Source of the DNA: Variovorax sp. UMC13
GTDB taxonomy: Bacteria > Pseudomonadota > Gammaproteobacteria > Burkholderiales > Burkholderiaceae_C
Reading direction: 5' to 3'
Length of the DNA: 64,000 nucleotides
Assembly: GCF_014170375.1 (NCBI RefSeq)
Contig: NZ_LZZW01000014.1
Coordinates: forward strand, 62,001 to 126,000
Shown here: piece after piece, positions 11,270-21,612 of the stretch
Layout: each line of letters starts with the position of its first letter
Numbering within the stretch: position 1 is the stretch's first letter
Notes under the pieces: generated by a model
The model's database searches: none
Told to the model about the DNA's origin: nothing
The model's input: only the letters and a program-made list of their open reading frames with translations
Made by a program: the position numbers and the translations under genes

Positions 11270-11670
11270 CCGGGCGCAAGCACACCGAGGTCGCGGTCGG
11301 CATCCTGATCGGCGCCGACGAAGCCCTGCTGCTGTCGACGCGCCCCGAAGGCAAGCCCTACGCGGGCTACTGGGAGTTCCCGGGCGGCAAGATCGAGGCC
11401 GGTGAAACAGTGGAAGAGGCGCTGCGCCGCGAGCTGGAAGAAGAGCTCGGCATCACCATCGCGGGCGCCGAGGTCTGGAAGGTCACCGAGCACGACTACC
11501 CGCATGCGCTGGTGCGGCTGCACTGGTGCAAGGTGCGCGCGTGGTCCGGCGACTTCGAGATGCGCGAAGGCCAGGCCATGCGCTGGCAGCAACTGCCGTT
11601 GGACGTGAGCCCGGTGCTGCCGGGCGCGCTGCCGGTGCTGCAGTGGCTCAGCGAAGAGCGCGCCGCCTAG
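11266..11670 (+). CDS. mutT: MutT-type Nudix hydrolase (8-oxo-dGTP diphosphatase)
   Basis: The 134-residue protein carries a complete Nudix box from Gly40 (GGKIEAGETVEEALRRELEE, ending ELGI), preceded by AGYWEFPGGK as in MutT. The likely role is hydrolysis of 8-oxo-dGTP so that oxidised guanine is not built into DNA. The ATG at 11266 overlaps the DUF815 stop (ATGA). MutT and the adjacent yacG, zapD and coaE genes are a common betaproteobacterial neighbourhood. Substrate is inferred from family resemblance. Confidence 0.88.
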   Translation: MTGRKHTEVAVGILIGADEALLLSTRPEGKPYAGYWEFPGGKIEAGETVEEALRRELEEELGITIAGAEVWKVTEHDYPHALVRLHWCKVRAWSGDFEMREGQAMRWQQLPLDVSPVLPGALPVLQWLSEERAA

Positions 11671-11683
11671 GCGGCGCCCGAGC

Positions 11684-11896
11684 TCACTGCAGGCGCGGGT
11701 CGCCGAAGGAGGCTTCGTCCGGCGGGGCCTCGGTCGGCACGCGGAATTCCTCGCTGGCCCAGGCGCCCAGGTCCACGCCCTTGCAGCGCGCGCTGCAGAA
11801 GGGGCGGTAGGCGTTGCTGGGGCCGTAGATGCTGTCTTCGCCGCAGCCGGGGCAGCGGACGATGCGTTCGCCGGTGGGCGTGCTTCGGGTGCTCAT
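11684..11896 (-). CDS. yacG: DNA gyrase inhibitor YacG, zinc-binding
   Basis: The 70-residue protein has the YacG zinc site Cys15-x2-Cys18 (RCPGCG) and Cys34-x3-Cys38 (FCSARCK), followed by VDLGAWASEEFRVP, the family signature. YacG binds GyrB and blocks DNA binding in Escherichia coli. It is the last gene of the coaE-zapD-yacG group on this strand and is convergent with the mutT-type gene, 13 nt away. Confidence 0.93.
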   Translation of the reverse strand: MSTRSTPTGERIVRCPGCGEDSIYGPSNAYRPFCSARCKGVDLGAWASEEFRVPTEAPPDEASFGDPRLQ

Positions 11897-11957
11897 CGTG
11901 TTTCTCCTGCGCCCGGCGCCCGCTGAGGGCGTCCAGGCCGGTTCGTCCGCGCGCGGC

Positions 11958-12713
11958 TCACGCGCAGAGCGTCAGTTCGAAAGGGGTGTCCTGGGTGCTG
12001 GGATGCAGGCGATCGTCGGCTTCGTGGCGCATGAGCCGCACCGAGACCATCAGGCGGTTGCCGCTGATCTCGGGGATCACGCCCAGCCGCGGGTCGATGC
12101 GCAGGCGCAGCAACTGGAAACTCCGGCCTTGCGGCAGATTCTGCTGGAACTGGCCGCCGGCGGCCATGACCTTGTAGGGCACGTCGGCATCGCGCAGCAG
12201 CTTGAGCAGCAGGTAGATCGCTTCGGCCAGCGGCGACAGGGTGGCCGACCAGCGCTCCAGGTCCGTGCGGCGCAGCGGTGCCGGCCGGTTCTGCCAGGCA
12301 TGGTAGGCCGGCAGGTCGAATTCGCAGGTGCCGCCGGGAATGCCGGCGCGGCTGCGGATGCTCATCAGCCACTCGTTCTCCGTCAGCGCCTGGCCGGCCT
12401 TGCCGGGCAGGGTGTGGAGCGTGGCGAAGTTGCGTTCGAGCTGGCCGACCACCTGGTCGAGCACCGCTTCCGAGATCGCCGGATTGCCGCGGTAGCTGTT
12501 GAAGACGTTCTTGTGCTTGTCGAGGTCACGCAGCACGTCGGCCTTGAGGTCGGCGCGCGCAGCCACGTCCATGATCTCGAAGATCGTGACGAGGGCGTAG
12601 TGATGGGAGAGGGCGGAGTCCGAGGGGACCAGCTCGCCCAGCCGGCGGAACAGGTGCTCCAGCCGGAGGTAGGTCCGGATGCGCTCGTTGAAGGGGTACT
12701 CGTAAAGAATCAC
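11958..12713 (-). CDS. zapD: cell division protein ZapD
   Basis: ZapD bundles FtsZ filaments at the division site. The 251 residues begin MILYEYPFNERIRTYLRLEHLF, a very conserved start that fixes the GTG codon at 12713. The N-terminal helical domain runs to about 115 and the C-terminal beta-rich domain carries RSFQLLRLRIDP and PEISGNRLMVSVR. No membrane segment. It lies between coaE (67 nt upstream) and yacG (61 nt downstream), as in related genomes. Confidence 0.94.
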   Translation of the reverse strand: MILYEYPFNERIRTYLRLEHLFRRLGELVPSDSALSHHYALVTIFEIMDVAARADLKADVLRDLDKHKNVFNSYRGNPAISEAVLDQVVGQLERNFATLHTLPGKAGQALTENEWLMSIRSRAGIPGGTCEFDLPAYHAWQNRPAPLRRTDLERWSATLSPLAEAIYLLLKLLRDADVPYKVMAAGGQFQQNLPQGRSFQLLRLRIDPRLGVIPEISGNRLMVSVRLMRHEADDRLHPSTQDTPFELTLCA

Positions 12714-12780
12714 GCGGGTGTATCGTTTCCTGTCGGGGCATCATAGCCGCCGGGTGGCCTGCCGGATGTGTCCTCTTGCT

Positions 12781-13371
12781 TCATTTGGCGATCCAGCGCG
12801 CCCACAGCTGCTGCACTTCCCGCGCCAGCTGCGGCAGGTCGAGCCCGTCGTTGTAGATCACCGCGTCGGCCGCGGCCCGCCGTGCGCTGCGCGGCGCCTG
12901 TTGCGCGATCACGGCCTGCACCGCCTCGGGCGTCCAGCCGGAACGCGCCACCACACGCTGCAGCTGCGTGGCTTCGTGCGCGTCGACCACCAGCACCCGG
13001 TCCACGATGCCGCGCCAGCGCTTCGATTCGACCAGCAGCGGCACGTCGAAGACGATCGGCGCGCCGGCGGCGGCCGCGGCTTGGCGCTCGGTCTCGAGGC
13101 CGATCAGCGGGTGCAGGATCGCTTCCAGCCGCTTCCGGGCGCCGGTGTCGCTGAACACGATCGCGCGCATGCGGGCGCGGTCCAGGCCGCCGTCGGCAGC
13201 GAGCACCCCGGGGCCGAAGGCAGCCTCGATCGCGGGCATGGCAGCACCGCCGGGCTGCGCGATGGCGCGCGCGATGGCATCGGTGTCGACGAGCGTGGCG
13301 CCGCACTGCACCAGCAGGGCCGCGACCGTGCTCTTGCCGCTGCCGATGCCGCCGGTCAGGCCGATGCGCAT
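12781..13371 (-). CDS. coaE: dephospho-CoA kinase
   Basis: CoaE catalyses the last step of coenzyme A synthesis, phosphorylating the 3'-hydroxyl of dephospho-CoA. I choose the ATG at 13371 (MRIGLTGGIGSGKST, P-loop at 7-15), giving 196 residues; an upstream ATG at 13389 would add six residues and overlap pilD. Other family blocks are VDTDAIAR, HPLI, FDVPLLVE and the LID-like RSGWTPEAVQAVIAQQ. The pilD stop ends 4 nt before the start. Same pilBCD-coaE order as in many proteobacteria. Confidence 0.96.
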   Translation of the reverse strand: MRIGLTGGIGSGKSTVAALLVQCGATLVDTDAIARAIAQPGGAAMPAIEAAFGPGVLAADGGLDRARMRAIVFSDTGARKRLEAILHPLIGLETERQAAAAAGAPIVFDVPLLVESKRWRGIVDRVLVVDAHEATQLQRVVARSGWTPEAVQAVIAQQAPRSARRAAADAVIYNDGLDLPQLAREVQQLWARWIAK

Positions 13372-13375
13372 GGCC

Positions 13376-14221
13376 TCAGCCCAGGCCAACCGCGCGCAGG
13401 ATCGCGTCGGGGCCGAAGAACATGGCGGTGAAGCCGGCGCCGGCGAGGAAGGGGCCGAAGGGCACGTAGCCGCCTTCGCGCAGCCCGTTGTTGAACTTGA
13501 GCGCCAGGCCGACGATCACGCCGATCACCGAGGCCATGAGCACGATCGGCACCAGCGCCTGCCAGCCGAACCAGGCGCCGAAGGCCGCGAAGAGCTTGAA
13601 GTCGCCGTAGCCCATGCCTTCCTTGCCGGTGGCGAGCTTGAACAGCCAGTACACGCTCCACAGCGAGAGGTAGCCGGCGGCAGCGCCCAGCACGGCGGCG
13701 TTCAAGGCCACGCCGGTCAGCCCCAGCAACGAGGCCAGCAGCCCGGCCCACAACAGGGGGAGGGTGATGTCGTCGGGCAGCAGCGTGGTGTCCCAGTCGA
13801 TCAGCGCCAGCGCCAGCAGCGCGGCCGAGAAGCCGCACCAGGCCAGCGCCGCCCATTGGCCGGGCATGCGCCAGACGCACCAGGCGAAGAGCAGGCCGGT
13901 CGCGAGCTCGACCAGCGGATAGCGCAGCCCGATCGGCGTCTTGCAGGACGCGCAACGCCCGCGCAGCAGCAGGTAGCTGACCAGCGGCACGTTCTCGTAC
14001 CAGCGGATCTCGTGGCCGCACTGCTGGCAGCGCGAACGCGGCACCATCAGGTTGAAGGGCTCGCCCGCGCCCGGTTCGCTGCCGTCGAGGCCGGCGCAAT
14101 CCGACACCCACTGCCGCTCGAGCATCTTGGGCAGGCGGTAGATCACCACGTTGAGAAAACTGCCGATCAGCAGCCCGAGCACGCCGGCCAACGCGGCGTC
14201 CACACCTTGCGAAACGAACAT
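13376..14221 (-). CDS. pilD: type IV prepilin peptidase / N-methyltransferase PilD
   Basis: PilD cuts the leader of type IV prepilins and type II pseudopilins at the inner membrane and methylates the new N-terminus. The 281 residues contain the cytoplasmic zinc site Cys65/Cys68/Cys90/Cys93, the first catalytic aspartate in IDWDTTLLPD (Asp142 or 144) and the second in GYGD (Asp207). About seven or eight membrane segments are visible. The ATG overlaps the pilC stop by one base (TGATG), so it is coupled to pilC. Confidence 0.96.
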   Translation of the reverse strand: MFVSQGVDAALAGVLGLLIGSFLNVVIYRLPKMLERQWVSDCAGLDGSEPGAGEPFNLMVPRSRCQQCGHEIRWYENVPLVSYLLLRGRCASCKTPIGLRYPLVELATGLLFAWCVWRMPGQWAALAWCGFSAALLALALIDWDTTLLPDDITLPLLWAGLLASLLGLTGVALNAAVLGAAAGYLSLWSVYWLFKLATGKEGMGYGDFKLFAAFGAWFGWQALVPIVLMASVIGVIVGLALKFNNGLREGGYVPFGPFLAGAGFTAMFFGPDAILRAVGLG

Positions 14222-15444
14222 CAGACGACTTGGCCCAGTTTGAAGATGGGCAGGTACATCGAGACCACGATGCCGCCGATGATCGTGCCGAGAAACACGA
14301 TGATGATGGGTTCCATCAGGCTGGACAGGCCCGCGACCATGTCGTCGACCTCGGCCTCGTAGAAGTCGGCGGCCTTGCCGAGCATGTGGTCGATCGAGCC
14401 GGACTCCTCGCCGATGGCGGCCATCTGCAGCACCATCGAGGGGAACACGTTGGCATTGGTCATGGCGGTCGTCAGGCTGGTGCCGGTCGAGACCTCCTGC
14501 TGGATCTTGACCGTGGCATCGGCGTACACCGAATTGCCCGAGGCGCCGCCCACCGAGTCGAGCGCCTCGACCAGCGGCACGCCGGCCGCGAACATGGTCG
14601 CCAGCGTGCGGGTCCAGCGCGCGACGCAGGACTTGTCGATCAGCGTGCCGAAGATCGGCAGGCGCAGCAGCAGCCGGTCCATCACGCGCTGCACCTTCTC
14701 GTTGCGTTTCCAGGCCTGCAGGAAGAAGTAGATGCCGCCGCCGATCACGCCGAAGATCAGCCACCAGTAGGCGACGAAGACCTCGCTGATGCCCATCACG
14801 ATCAGCGTCGGGGCCGGCAGGTCGGCGCCGAAGGAACTGAACACTTCCTTGAAGGCCGGGATCACGAAGATCATGATGATGGCCACCACGACGAACGCGA
14901 CCACCACCACCGACATCGGGTACATCAGCGCCGACTTGATCTTCGACTTGATGGCCTCGGTCTTCTCCATGTAGGTGGCGAGCCGGTCCAGCAGTTCCTC
15001 CAGGATGCCCGCCGCTTCACCGGCTTCCACCAGGTTGCAGTAGAGGTTGTCGAAATACTTGGGGAACTTGCGGAAGGCGGCCGACAGCGAGGTGCCGGTC
15101 TCGACGTCGCTGCGGATGTCGTTGAGCAGCTTGGCCACGCTGGCGTTCGCGTTGCCGCGCCCGACGATGTCGAAGGCCTGCAGCAGCGGCACGCCGGCCT
15201 TCATCATGGTCGCCAGCTGGCGCGTGAAGATCGCGATGTCCTTGGGCTTGATGGCCTTGCCCGAGCGCATGCGCCGCTTCTTCACCTTGGTCAGCAGCAC
15301 GCCCTGGCGCCGCAGCGCGGCCTGGACCTGGTTGGTGCCGGCCGCGCGCAGCTCGCCCCGCACCTGCTTGCCGTTGCGATCCTTGCCTTCCCATTCGTAC
15401 ACGAATTCCTTGTGTCCGCGTGGGGTGGATGTTGCCGTTGCCAT
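14221..15444 (-). CDS. pilC: type IV pilus inner-membrane platform protein PilC
   Basis: PilC is the membrane platform on which pilins are assembled. The 407 residues hold two T2SSF repeats: one at about 75-195 (FTRQLATMMKAGVPLLQAFDIV) and one at about 280-395 (WTRTLATMFAAGVPLVEALDSV), each followed by hydrophobic helices. A basic N-terminal region precedes them. It lies 23 nt after pilB and overlaps pilD by one base. The longer frame upstream of 15444 is pilB in another frame. Confidence 0.96.
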   Translation of the reverse strand: MATATSTPRGHKEFVYEWEGKDRNGKQVRGELRAAGTNQVQAALRRQGVLLTKVKKRRMRSGKAIKPKDIAIFTRQLATMMKAGVPLLQAFDIVGRGNANASVAKLLNDIRSDVETGTSLSAAFRKFPKYFDNLYCNLVEAGEAAGILEELLDRLATYMEKTEAIKSKIKSALMYPMSVVVVAFVVVAIIMIFVIPAFKEVFSSFGADLPAPTLIVMGISEVFVAYWWLIFGVIGGGIYFFLQAWKRNEKVQRVMDRLLLRLPIFGTLIDKSCVARWTRTLATMFAAGVPLVEALDSVGGASGNSVYADATVKIQQEVSTGTSLTTAMTNANVFPSMVLQMAAIGEESGSIDHMLGKAADFYEAEVDDMVAGLSSLMEPIIIVFLGTIIGGIVVSMYLPIFKLGQVV

Positions 15445-15467
15445 GGGGGTTCCGCTTCTCAACAATG

Positions 15468-17201
15468 CTATTCGTTCGTGACCGCGAGCACTTCCTCGAG
15501 CGAGGTCAGTCCCTGCATCACCTTCTTCAGGCCCGACTGGCGCAGCGAACGCACGCCCTCGGCCTCGGATTGCCTGGCGATCTCCATCGCACTGCCGTCG
15601 CGCAGGATGATCTTCTGGATTTCCTCCGACACCGGCATGACCTGGTAGATGCCCACGCGGCCCTTGTAGCCGCCGTTGCAGGCCGAACAGCCGACGGCGC
15701 GGTAGGGCTTCCAGCTGCCGTCGATGTCGGCGTCCTTGAAGCCGGCGTCGCGCAGCGCTTCGTGCGGCACGTCCACCGGTTCGCGGCACACGGTGCACAG
15801 CCGGCGCGCGAGGCGCTGGGCCGTGATCAGGATCACGCTCGACGCGATGTTGAAGGGCGCGATGCCCATGTTGCGCATGCGCGTCAGCGTGGTGGGCGCA
15901 TCGTTGGTGTGCAGCGTCGAGAGCACCAGGTGGCCGGTCTGCGCGGCCTTGATCGAGATGTCGGCGGTTTCCAGGTCGCGGATCTCGCCGACCATGATGA
16001 TGTCGGGGTCCTGCCGCAGGAAGGCGCGCAGCGCGGCGGCGAAAGTCAGGCCGGCCTTCTCGTTGACGTTGACCTGGTTCACGCCCGGCAGGTTGATTTC
16101 CGACGGGTCTTCCGCGGTCGCGATGTTCACGCCGGGCTTGTTGAGCAGGTTGAGGCAGGTGTAGAGCGAGACTGTCTTGCCCGAGCCCGTGGGGCCGGTG
16201 ACCAGCACCATGCCGTAGGGCCGGCCGATGGCGGTCAGCAGGCGCTCCTTCTCGACCGCGTCGTAGCCCAGCGCATCGATGCCCAGCTTGGCGCTGCTCG
16301 GGTCCAGGATCCGGATCACGATCTTCTCGCCGAACAGCGTCGGCAGCGTGCTGACACGGAAATCGATCACCCGGTCGGGGCCGATCTTGAGCTTCATCTT
16401 GCCGTCCTGCGGCACCCGCTTTTCCGAGATGTCGAGCTTGGAGATCACCTTGATGCGCGAGGCCAGCTTGTCCTTGATGATCGGCGGCGGGCTCGCGATC
16501 TCGCGCAGTTCGCCGTCGATGCGAAAGCGCACGCGGTACTGGTGTTCGTAGGGTTCGAAGTGGATGTCCGAGGCGCGCATCGCGAAGGCGTCGAGCAGCA
16601 TCTTGTGCAGGAAGCGCACCACTGGCGCGTCCTCGACCTCGGCCACCGCCTGTTCGGCGCTTTCGCTGGGCGAGTCGATCGAGGCCTCGTCGAACTCGAA
16701 CTCGGCGCCGACGATGCCGTCGATGGTCTCGGCCGCGGTGACCGCGGCCTGCTCGACCATGCGCGAGAGCTTGTCGTACTCGGCGATGACCCAGTCGACC
16801 CCCATCTGCGAGGCGAACTTGATCTTCTCGACGGCCTGCTGGTCGGAGGGGTCGGCCGTGGCGACGATCAGCCGGTTGTTGCGCTTGCTGAGCACCACGA
16901 TCCGGTAGGCCTGGCACAGCTTCGCATCGAGCAGGTCCTTGGGCAGGCGCTGCGGATCGATGGCGTCGAGGTCGAGCAGGGGGGCGCCGAAGGCGCTGGA
17001 CAAGGTGTGTGCGAGATCGGCCGCGGAGACGGCCCCGGTGCCGGTGAGCTCTGCAATGAAGCTGGAGCGGCCCGACAGCGAGCGCTGGTAGATTTCTTCG
17101 GCGGTCCTGGCGGGCAGCTTGCCGGCAGAGATCAGCGCTCGTGCGAGGCCCGGGAGGGCAACGGAGGCGCTATCTTTGGCAATGGGATCTGCAGCGGCCA
17201 T
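15468..17201 (-). CDS. pilB: type IV pilus extension ATPase PilB
   Basis: PilB is the hexameric motor that drives pilus extension. The 577 residues include the N-terminal MshE/GspE-like domain (about 20-150), Walker A GPTGSGKT (336-343), the Asp box and Walker B region (RQDPDIIMVGEIRDLETA), the His box (GHLVLSTLHTNDAPTTLTR) and the four-cysteine zinc site (CTVC then CSACNGG) before the C-terminal domain. It is the first gene of pilB-pilC-pilD. No pilA is seen in the window. Confidence 0.97.
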   Translation of the reverse strand: MAAADPIAKDSASVALPGLARALISAGKLPARTAEEIYQRSLSGRSSFIAELTGTGAVSAADLAHTLSSAFGAPLLDLDAIDPQRLPKDLLDAKLCQAYRIVVLSKRNNRLIVATADPSDQQAVEKIKFASQMGVDWVIAEYDKLSRMVEQAAVTAAETIDGIVGAEFEFDEASIDSPSESAEQAVAEVEDAPVVRFLHKMLLDAFAMRASDIHFEPYEHQYRVRFRIDGELREIASPPPIIKDKLASRIKVISKLDISEKRVPQDGKMKLKIGPDRVIDFRVSTLPTLFGEKIVIRILDPSSAKLGIDALGYDAVEKERLLTAIGRPYGMVLVTGPTGSGKTVSLYTCLNLLNKPGVNIATAEDPSEINLPGVNQVNVNEKAGLTFAAALRAFLRQDPDIIMVGEIRDLETADISIKAAQTGHLVLSTLHTNDAPTTLTRMRNMGIAPFNIASSVILITAQRLARRLCTVCREPVDVPHEALRDAGFKDADIDGSWKPYRAVGCSACNGGYKGRVGIYQVMPVSEEIQKIILRDGSAMEIARQSEAEGVRSLRQSGLKKVMQGLTSLEEVLAVTNE

Positions 17202-17317
17202 CAGCGGATGTAAAAAGCGTGAAAAAGTGCTTCACGATCATCGCTGATCGCCCAGGGACTGTAAACGGCTGCCCGTCGAATGACGACGCAGCATTGTGTA
17301 TTACAGCCTCAAAAGGC

Positions 17318-17394
17318 TGGTCGGGGTGAGAGGATTCGAACCTCCGGCCTCTACGTCCCGAACGTAGCGCTCTACCAGGCTAAGCTACACCCCG
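17318..17394 (-). tRNA. tRNA-Pro (anticodon CGG)
   Basis: Read on the minus strand, a 7-bp acceptor stem (CGGGGTG with CACCCCG) frames a standard cloverleaf. The anticodon stem is CTACG/CGTAG with loop TTCGGGA (anticodon CGG). The T loop is TTCGAATC and the CCA end is encoded (17318-17320). It lies between ispB and pilB on the same strand. Confidence 0.97.
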
Positions 17395-17447
17395 ATGGTG
17401 GTTGCAATAAAAGAGAAATCGTCCTGGTTGCCCACTCTCGTGAGGGT

Positions 17448-18443
17448 CTAGGCGCGTCGCTCAAGCAACTGAGCCGCTAATTGTAGCAAACCTTGGACGT
17501 GCGAATTCGCAGAAAAACCACTTAATGCATCGATGGCGCGTTGCGCCTCGGCGGCGGCGGCCGCGCGGGTGGCTTCCAGCGCCCCGGTTTCGCGCACGAT
17601 GGCCACGATGTGGGGCAGCTGGGTGGTGTCGCCGGTCTCGATGGCGTTGCGCACCAGCGCGCTCTGCGCGGGCGCGGCGCGCTGCATCGCGAGGATCAGC
17701 GGCAGCGTGGTCTTGCCTTCGCGCAGGTCGTCGCCGACGTTCTTGCCGGTCTCGCTGGCATCGCCTTCGTAGTCCAGCACGTCGTCGATGACCTGGAAGG
17801 CCGTGCCCAGGGCCTGGCCGTAGGAGGCGCAGGCTTCCTCGGTTGCGGCGTCAACGCCGGCCAGCACGGCCGCCAGCCGGGTGCTGGCCTCGAACAGCTT
17901 GGCGGTCTTGGAGCGGATCACGCGCAGGTAGGCCGACTCGTCGAGCGTGGCGTCGTGCATGTTCATGAGCTGCAGCACCTCGCCCTCGGCGATGATGTTG
18001 GTCGCCTCGGCCAGGATCTGCATCACGCGCATGTTGTCGGCGTCCAACATCATCTGGAAGGCGCGCGAATAGAGGAAGTCGCCGACCAGCACGCTGGCCG
18101 GGTTGCCGAAGGATTCGTTGGCGGTCGGCCGGCCGCGCCGCAGCGTGGACTCGTCGACCACGTCGTCGTGCAGCAAGGTCGCGGTGTGGATGAACTCCAC
18201 CACCGCCGCCAGGTTGAAGCGCTGCTCGCCGCGGTAGCCCAGCGCGCCCGCCATCAGCAGCAGCAGGGCCGGGCGCAGCCGCTTGCCGCCGGCGGAGATG
18301 ATGTACTGCGACACATGGCTGACCAGCGGCACCCCGGTATCGAGGCGGCGTGCAATCACGCGATCGACTTCGACCATGTCGTCTGCAATCAGCGCCAGAA
18401 CGGAGGTCGTCGGGGAGGAGTCTGCGGCGGGGCTGGGCAACAC
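17448..18443 (-). CDS. ispB: octaprenyl-type polyprenyl diphosphate synthase
   Basis: The enzyme adds isopentenyl units to make the long prenyl chain of ubiquinone. The 331 residues show both aspartate-rich motifs: DDVVD at 93-97 (LLHDDVVDES) and DDVLD at 220-224 (QVIDDVLDYEGD), plus GGKRLRP near 52. Chain length (C40) is inferred from the IspB resemblance only. The gene is divergent from rplU; a TATAAT box lies about 65 nt upstream of its start. It supports the ubiquinone genes near 48-52 kb. Confidence 0.94.
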   Translation of the reverse strand: MLPSPAADSSPTTSVLALIADDMVEVDRVIARRLDTGVPLVSHVSQYIISAGGKRLRPALLLLMAGALGYRGEQRFNLAAVVEFIHTATLLHDDVVDESTLRRGRPTANESFGNPASVLVGDFLYSRAFQMMLDADNMRVMQILAEATNIIAEGEVLQLMNMHDATLDESAYLRVIRSKTAKLFEASTRLAAVLAGVDAATEEACASYGQALGTAFQVIDDVLDYEGDASETGKNVGDDLREGKTTLPLILAMQRAAPAQSALVRNAIETGDTTQLPHIVAIVRETGALEATRAAAAAEAQRAIDALSGFSANSHVQGLLQLAAQLLERRA

Positions 18444-18508
18444 GGTGACGCGCCGGAGCGCTGCTTGAAGTGAAGAACGAGCGGCGCGGGCCGCAGGTGC
18501 GAAGCCAA

Positions 18509-18514
18509 ATTATA
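18509..18514 (-). promoter_or_regulatory. -10 box (TATAAT) upstream of ispB
   Basis: A perfect TATAAT on the minus strand would place a transcript start about 60 nt before the ispB start codon. The -35 region is poor (CAGGCA at 18 nt spacing). Confidence 0.5.
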
Positions 18515-18565
18515 GAGAGCGCGGGAGAGGCTTGCCTGGACGCGCTGGCCCCGTGGGAGAGGGCG

Positions 18566-18574
18566 TGCTAGAAT
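18566..18574 (+). promoter_or_regulatory. extended -10 box upstream of rplU
   Basis: TGCTAGAAT is an extended -10 element (TGn plus TAGAAT) ending 50 nt before the rplU ATG. It faces away from the ispB box, so the 180-nt gap holds divergent promoters. Confidence 0.5.
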
Positions 18575-18624
18575 CTTGGGCTCTGCGGAATTCGCCGCGG
18601 AGCCATCTTCATCAAGAGGTCATC

Positions 18625-18936
18625 ATGTACGCGGTCATAAAAACCGGCGGCAAGCAGTATCGCGTTGCTTCCGGCGAAAAAATTAAAGTAGAACAGATTG
18701 CTGCGGACGTAGGCCAGGAGATCGTGATCGATCAGGTTCTCGCAGTCGGCAACGGCGCAGAAATCAAGATCGGCACGCCCCTGGTGTCCGGCGCATCCGT
18801 CACGGTCACTGTGCTCTCGCACGGCAAGCACGACAAAGTGCACATCTTCAAGATGCGCCGTCGCAAGCACTATCAGAAACGTCAAGGCCATCGCCAGCAG
18901 TTCACCGAACTGCAAATCGGCGCGATCGCCGGTTAA
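18625..18936 (+). CDS. rplU: 50S ribosomal protein L21
   Basis: Structural protein of the large ribosomal subunit, bound to 23S rRNA. The 103 residues ([20 protein letters not shown] to [12 protein letters not shown]) match L21 end to end, with the [16 protein letters not shown] basic block near 75-90. The ATG at 18625 is the conserved start, with AAGAGG upstream; the longer frame upstream is leader. It is the first gene of rplU-rpmA, 12 nt before rpmA. Confidence 0.98.
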   Translation: MYAVIKTGGKQYRVASGEKIKVEQIAADVGQEIVIDQVLAVGNGAEIKIGTPLVSGASVTVTVLSHGKHDKVHIFKMRRRKHYQKRQGHRQQFTELQIGAIAG

Positions 18937-18948
18937 GGAGAAGGCACC

Positions 18949-19209
18949 ATGGCACAGAAAAAAGGCGGCGGCTCCACGCGAAACGGGCGCGATTCCAAGC
19001 CCAAGATGCTGGGCGTGAAAGCGTTCGGCGGTGAACTGATCAGCGCGGGCTCGATCATCGTGCGTCAGCGCGGAACCCAGTTCCACCCCGGCGTCAACGT
19101 CGGCGTGGGCAAGGACCACACGCTGTTCGCGCTGGTCGACGGCCACGTGTCGTTCGCCATCAAGGGCGCGCTGAACAAGCACACGATCAACGTGACGCCG
19201 GCTGCTTAA
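18949..19209 (+). CDS. rpmA: 50S ribosomal protein L27
   Basis: L27 reaches into the peptidyl transferase centre. The 86 residues begin [20 protein letters not shown], the typical N-terminus with no Firmicutes-type leader to cleave. AAGGAG precedes the start. It follows rplU by 12 nt and a strong terminator follows. Confidence 0.98.
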   Translation: MAQKKGGGSTRNGRDSKPKMLGVKAFGGELISAGSIIVRQRGTQFHPGVNVGVGKDHTLFALVDGHVSFAIKGALNKHTINVTPAA

Positions 19210-19232
19210 GCAACCGTCGTCCCGATCGGCCC

Positions 19233-19266
19233 GAAGCCCCGCTTGTCGGGGCTTCTTCATTTTTTC
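19233..19266 (+). terminator. rho-independent terminator after rplU-rpmA
   Basis: A perfect 9-bp stem (GAAGCCCCG 19233-19241 with CGGGGCTTC 19247-19255) closes a CTTGT loop and is followed by TTCATTTTTT. It separates the ribosomal protein genes from obgE. Confidence 0.9.
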
Positions 19267-19320
19267 GTCCGCTGGCCGCAGCCACTGCGCACCGTCGCCA
19301 GCCGGGCTTTTCATTTGTAA

Positions 19321-20388
<1,068 letters not shown>

Positions 20389-20453
20389 GCGCTTCCCCGG
20401 GGCGGCCGCGGCCGCTCCCGTTTTCGAGTTTCTGATTCCGCCTCGCCTGCACC

Positions 20454-21593
20454 ATGAGCTCCACCTTCGCTTCCACTGCCTTGCGCGATGCGCGCCGGAT
20501 CGTCGTCAAGGTGGGTTCGAGCCTGGTCACCAACGAGGGCCGCGGGCTCGACGAGGCGGCCATCGGTGAATGGTGCCGCCAGCTCGCCAGCCTGATGCAG
20601 GACGGCCGCGAGGTGGTGATGGTCTCCAGCGGCGCGATCGCCGAAGGCATGAAGCGCCTGGGCTGGCGCACCCGCCCGCGCGAGATCAACGAACTGCAGG
20701 CCGCGGCCGCGGTGGGCCAGATGGGCCTGGCGCAGATCTACGAGACCAAGCTGCGCCTGAACGGCGTCGGCAGCGCGCAGGTGCTGCTCACGCACGCCGA
20801 CCTGGCGGACCGCGAGCGCTACCTGAACGCGCGCTCGACCCTGCTGACACTGCTGAGCCTGGGTGTGGTGCCGGTGATCAACGAGAACGACACGGTGGTC
20901 ACCGACGAGATCAAGTTCGGCGACAACGACACGCTGGGCGCGCTGGTCGCCAACCTGGTCGAGGCCGATGCGCTGGTGATCCTGACCGACCAGAAGGGCC
21001 TGTACACCGCCGACCCGCGCAAGAACCCCGACGCCACCTTCGTGCATGAGGGCCTGGCCGGTGACCTGGCGCTCGAGGCCATGGCCGGCGGCGTGGGCTC
21101 GGCCATCGGCAGCGGCGGCATGATCACCAAGATCCTGGCCGCGAAGCGGGCCGCCGGTTCGGGCGCCTCGACCGTGATCGCCTGGGGCCGCGAGCCCGAT
21201 GCCTTGCTGCGGCTGACGCGCGGCGAGGCGATCGGCACCCTGCTGGTCGCGCAGACCGCCAAGCACCAGGCGCGCAAGCGCTGGATGGCCGACCACCTGC
21301 AGCTGCGCGGCGCCGTCACCGTGGATGCCGGCGCGGCCGCCAAGCTGCGCGACGAAGGCAAGAGCCTGCTGCCGATCGGCATGACCGGCGTGGAGGGCGA
21401 GTTCTCGCGCGGCGACGTGATCGCAGTGCGCGACCCGCAGGGGCTGGTGGTCGCGCGCGGCCTGGCCAACTACTCGAGCGCCGAGGCGCGCACGTTGTGC
21501 CGCAAGCCCTCGGCCGAGTTCGAGCGGCTGCTGGGCTATGCGGCCGAGCCCGAGATGGTGCACCGCGACAACATGGTGCTCATGGGCCGCTGA
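20454..21593 (+). CDS. proB: glutamate 5-kinase
   Basis: ProB phosphorylates glutamate in the first step of proline synthesis and is feedback-inhibited by proline. The 379 residues include the amino-acid kinase domain ([14 protein letters not shown] near 14, [15 protein letters not shown] near 58, [17 protein letters not shown] near 142) and a C-terminal PUA domain from about 285 ([20 protein letters not shown]). It follows obgE on the same strand by 65 nt. Confidence 0.97.
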   Translation: MSSTFASTALRDARRIVVKVGSSLVTNEGRGLDEAAIGEWCRQLASLMQDGREVVMVSSGAIAEGMKRLGWRTRPREINELQAAAAVGQMGLAQIYETKLRLNGVGSAQVLLTHADLADRERYLNARSTLLTLLSLGVVPVINENDTVVTDEIKFGDNDTLGALVANLVEADALVILTDQKGLYTADPRKNPDATFVHEGLAGDLALEAMAGGVGSAIGSGGMITKILAAKRAAGSGASTVIAWGREPDALLRLTRGEAIGTLLVAQTAKHQARKRWMADHLQLRGAVTVDAGAAAKLRDEGKSLLPIGMTGVEGEFSRGDVIAVRDPQGLVVARGLANYSSAEARTLCRKPSAEFERLLGYAAEPEMVHRDNMVLMGR

Positions 21594-21612
21594 CGCGCCC
21601 CGGGCGCGAGGG

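Noticed and set aside
17304..17319. A 5-bp hairpin (CAGCC/GGCTG) at the 3' end of tRNA-Pro as a terminator
   Set aside because: The stem is short, overlaps the encoded CCA and has no T tract.
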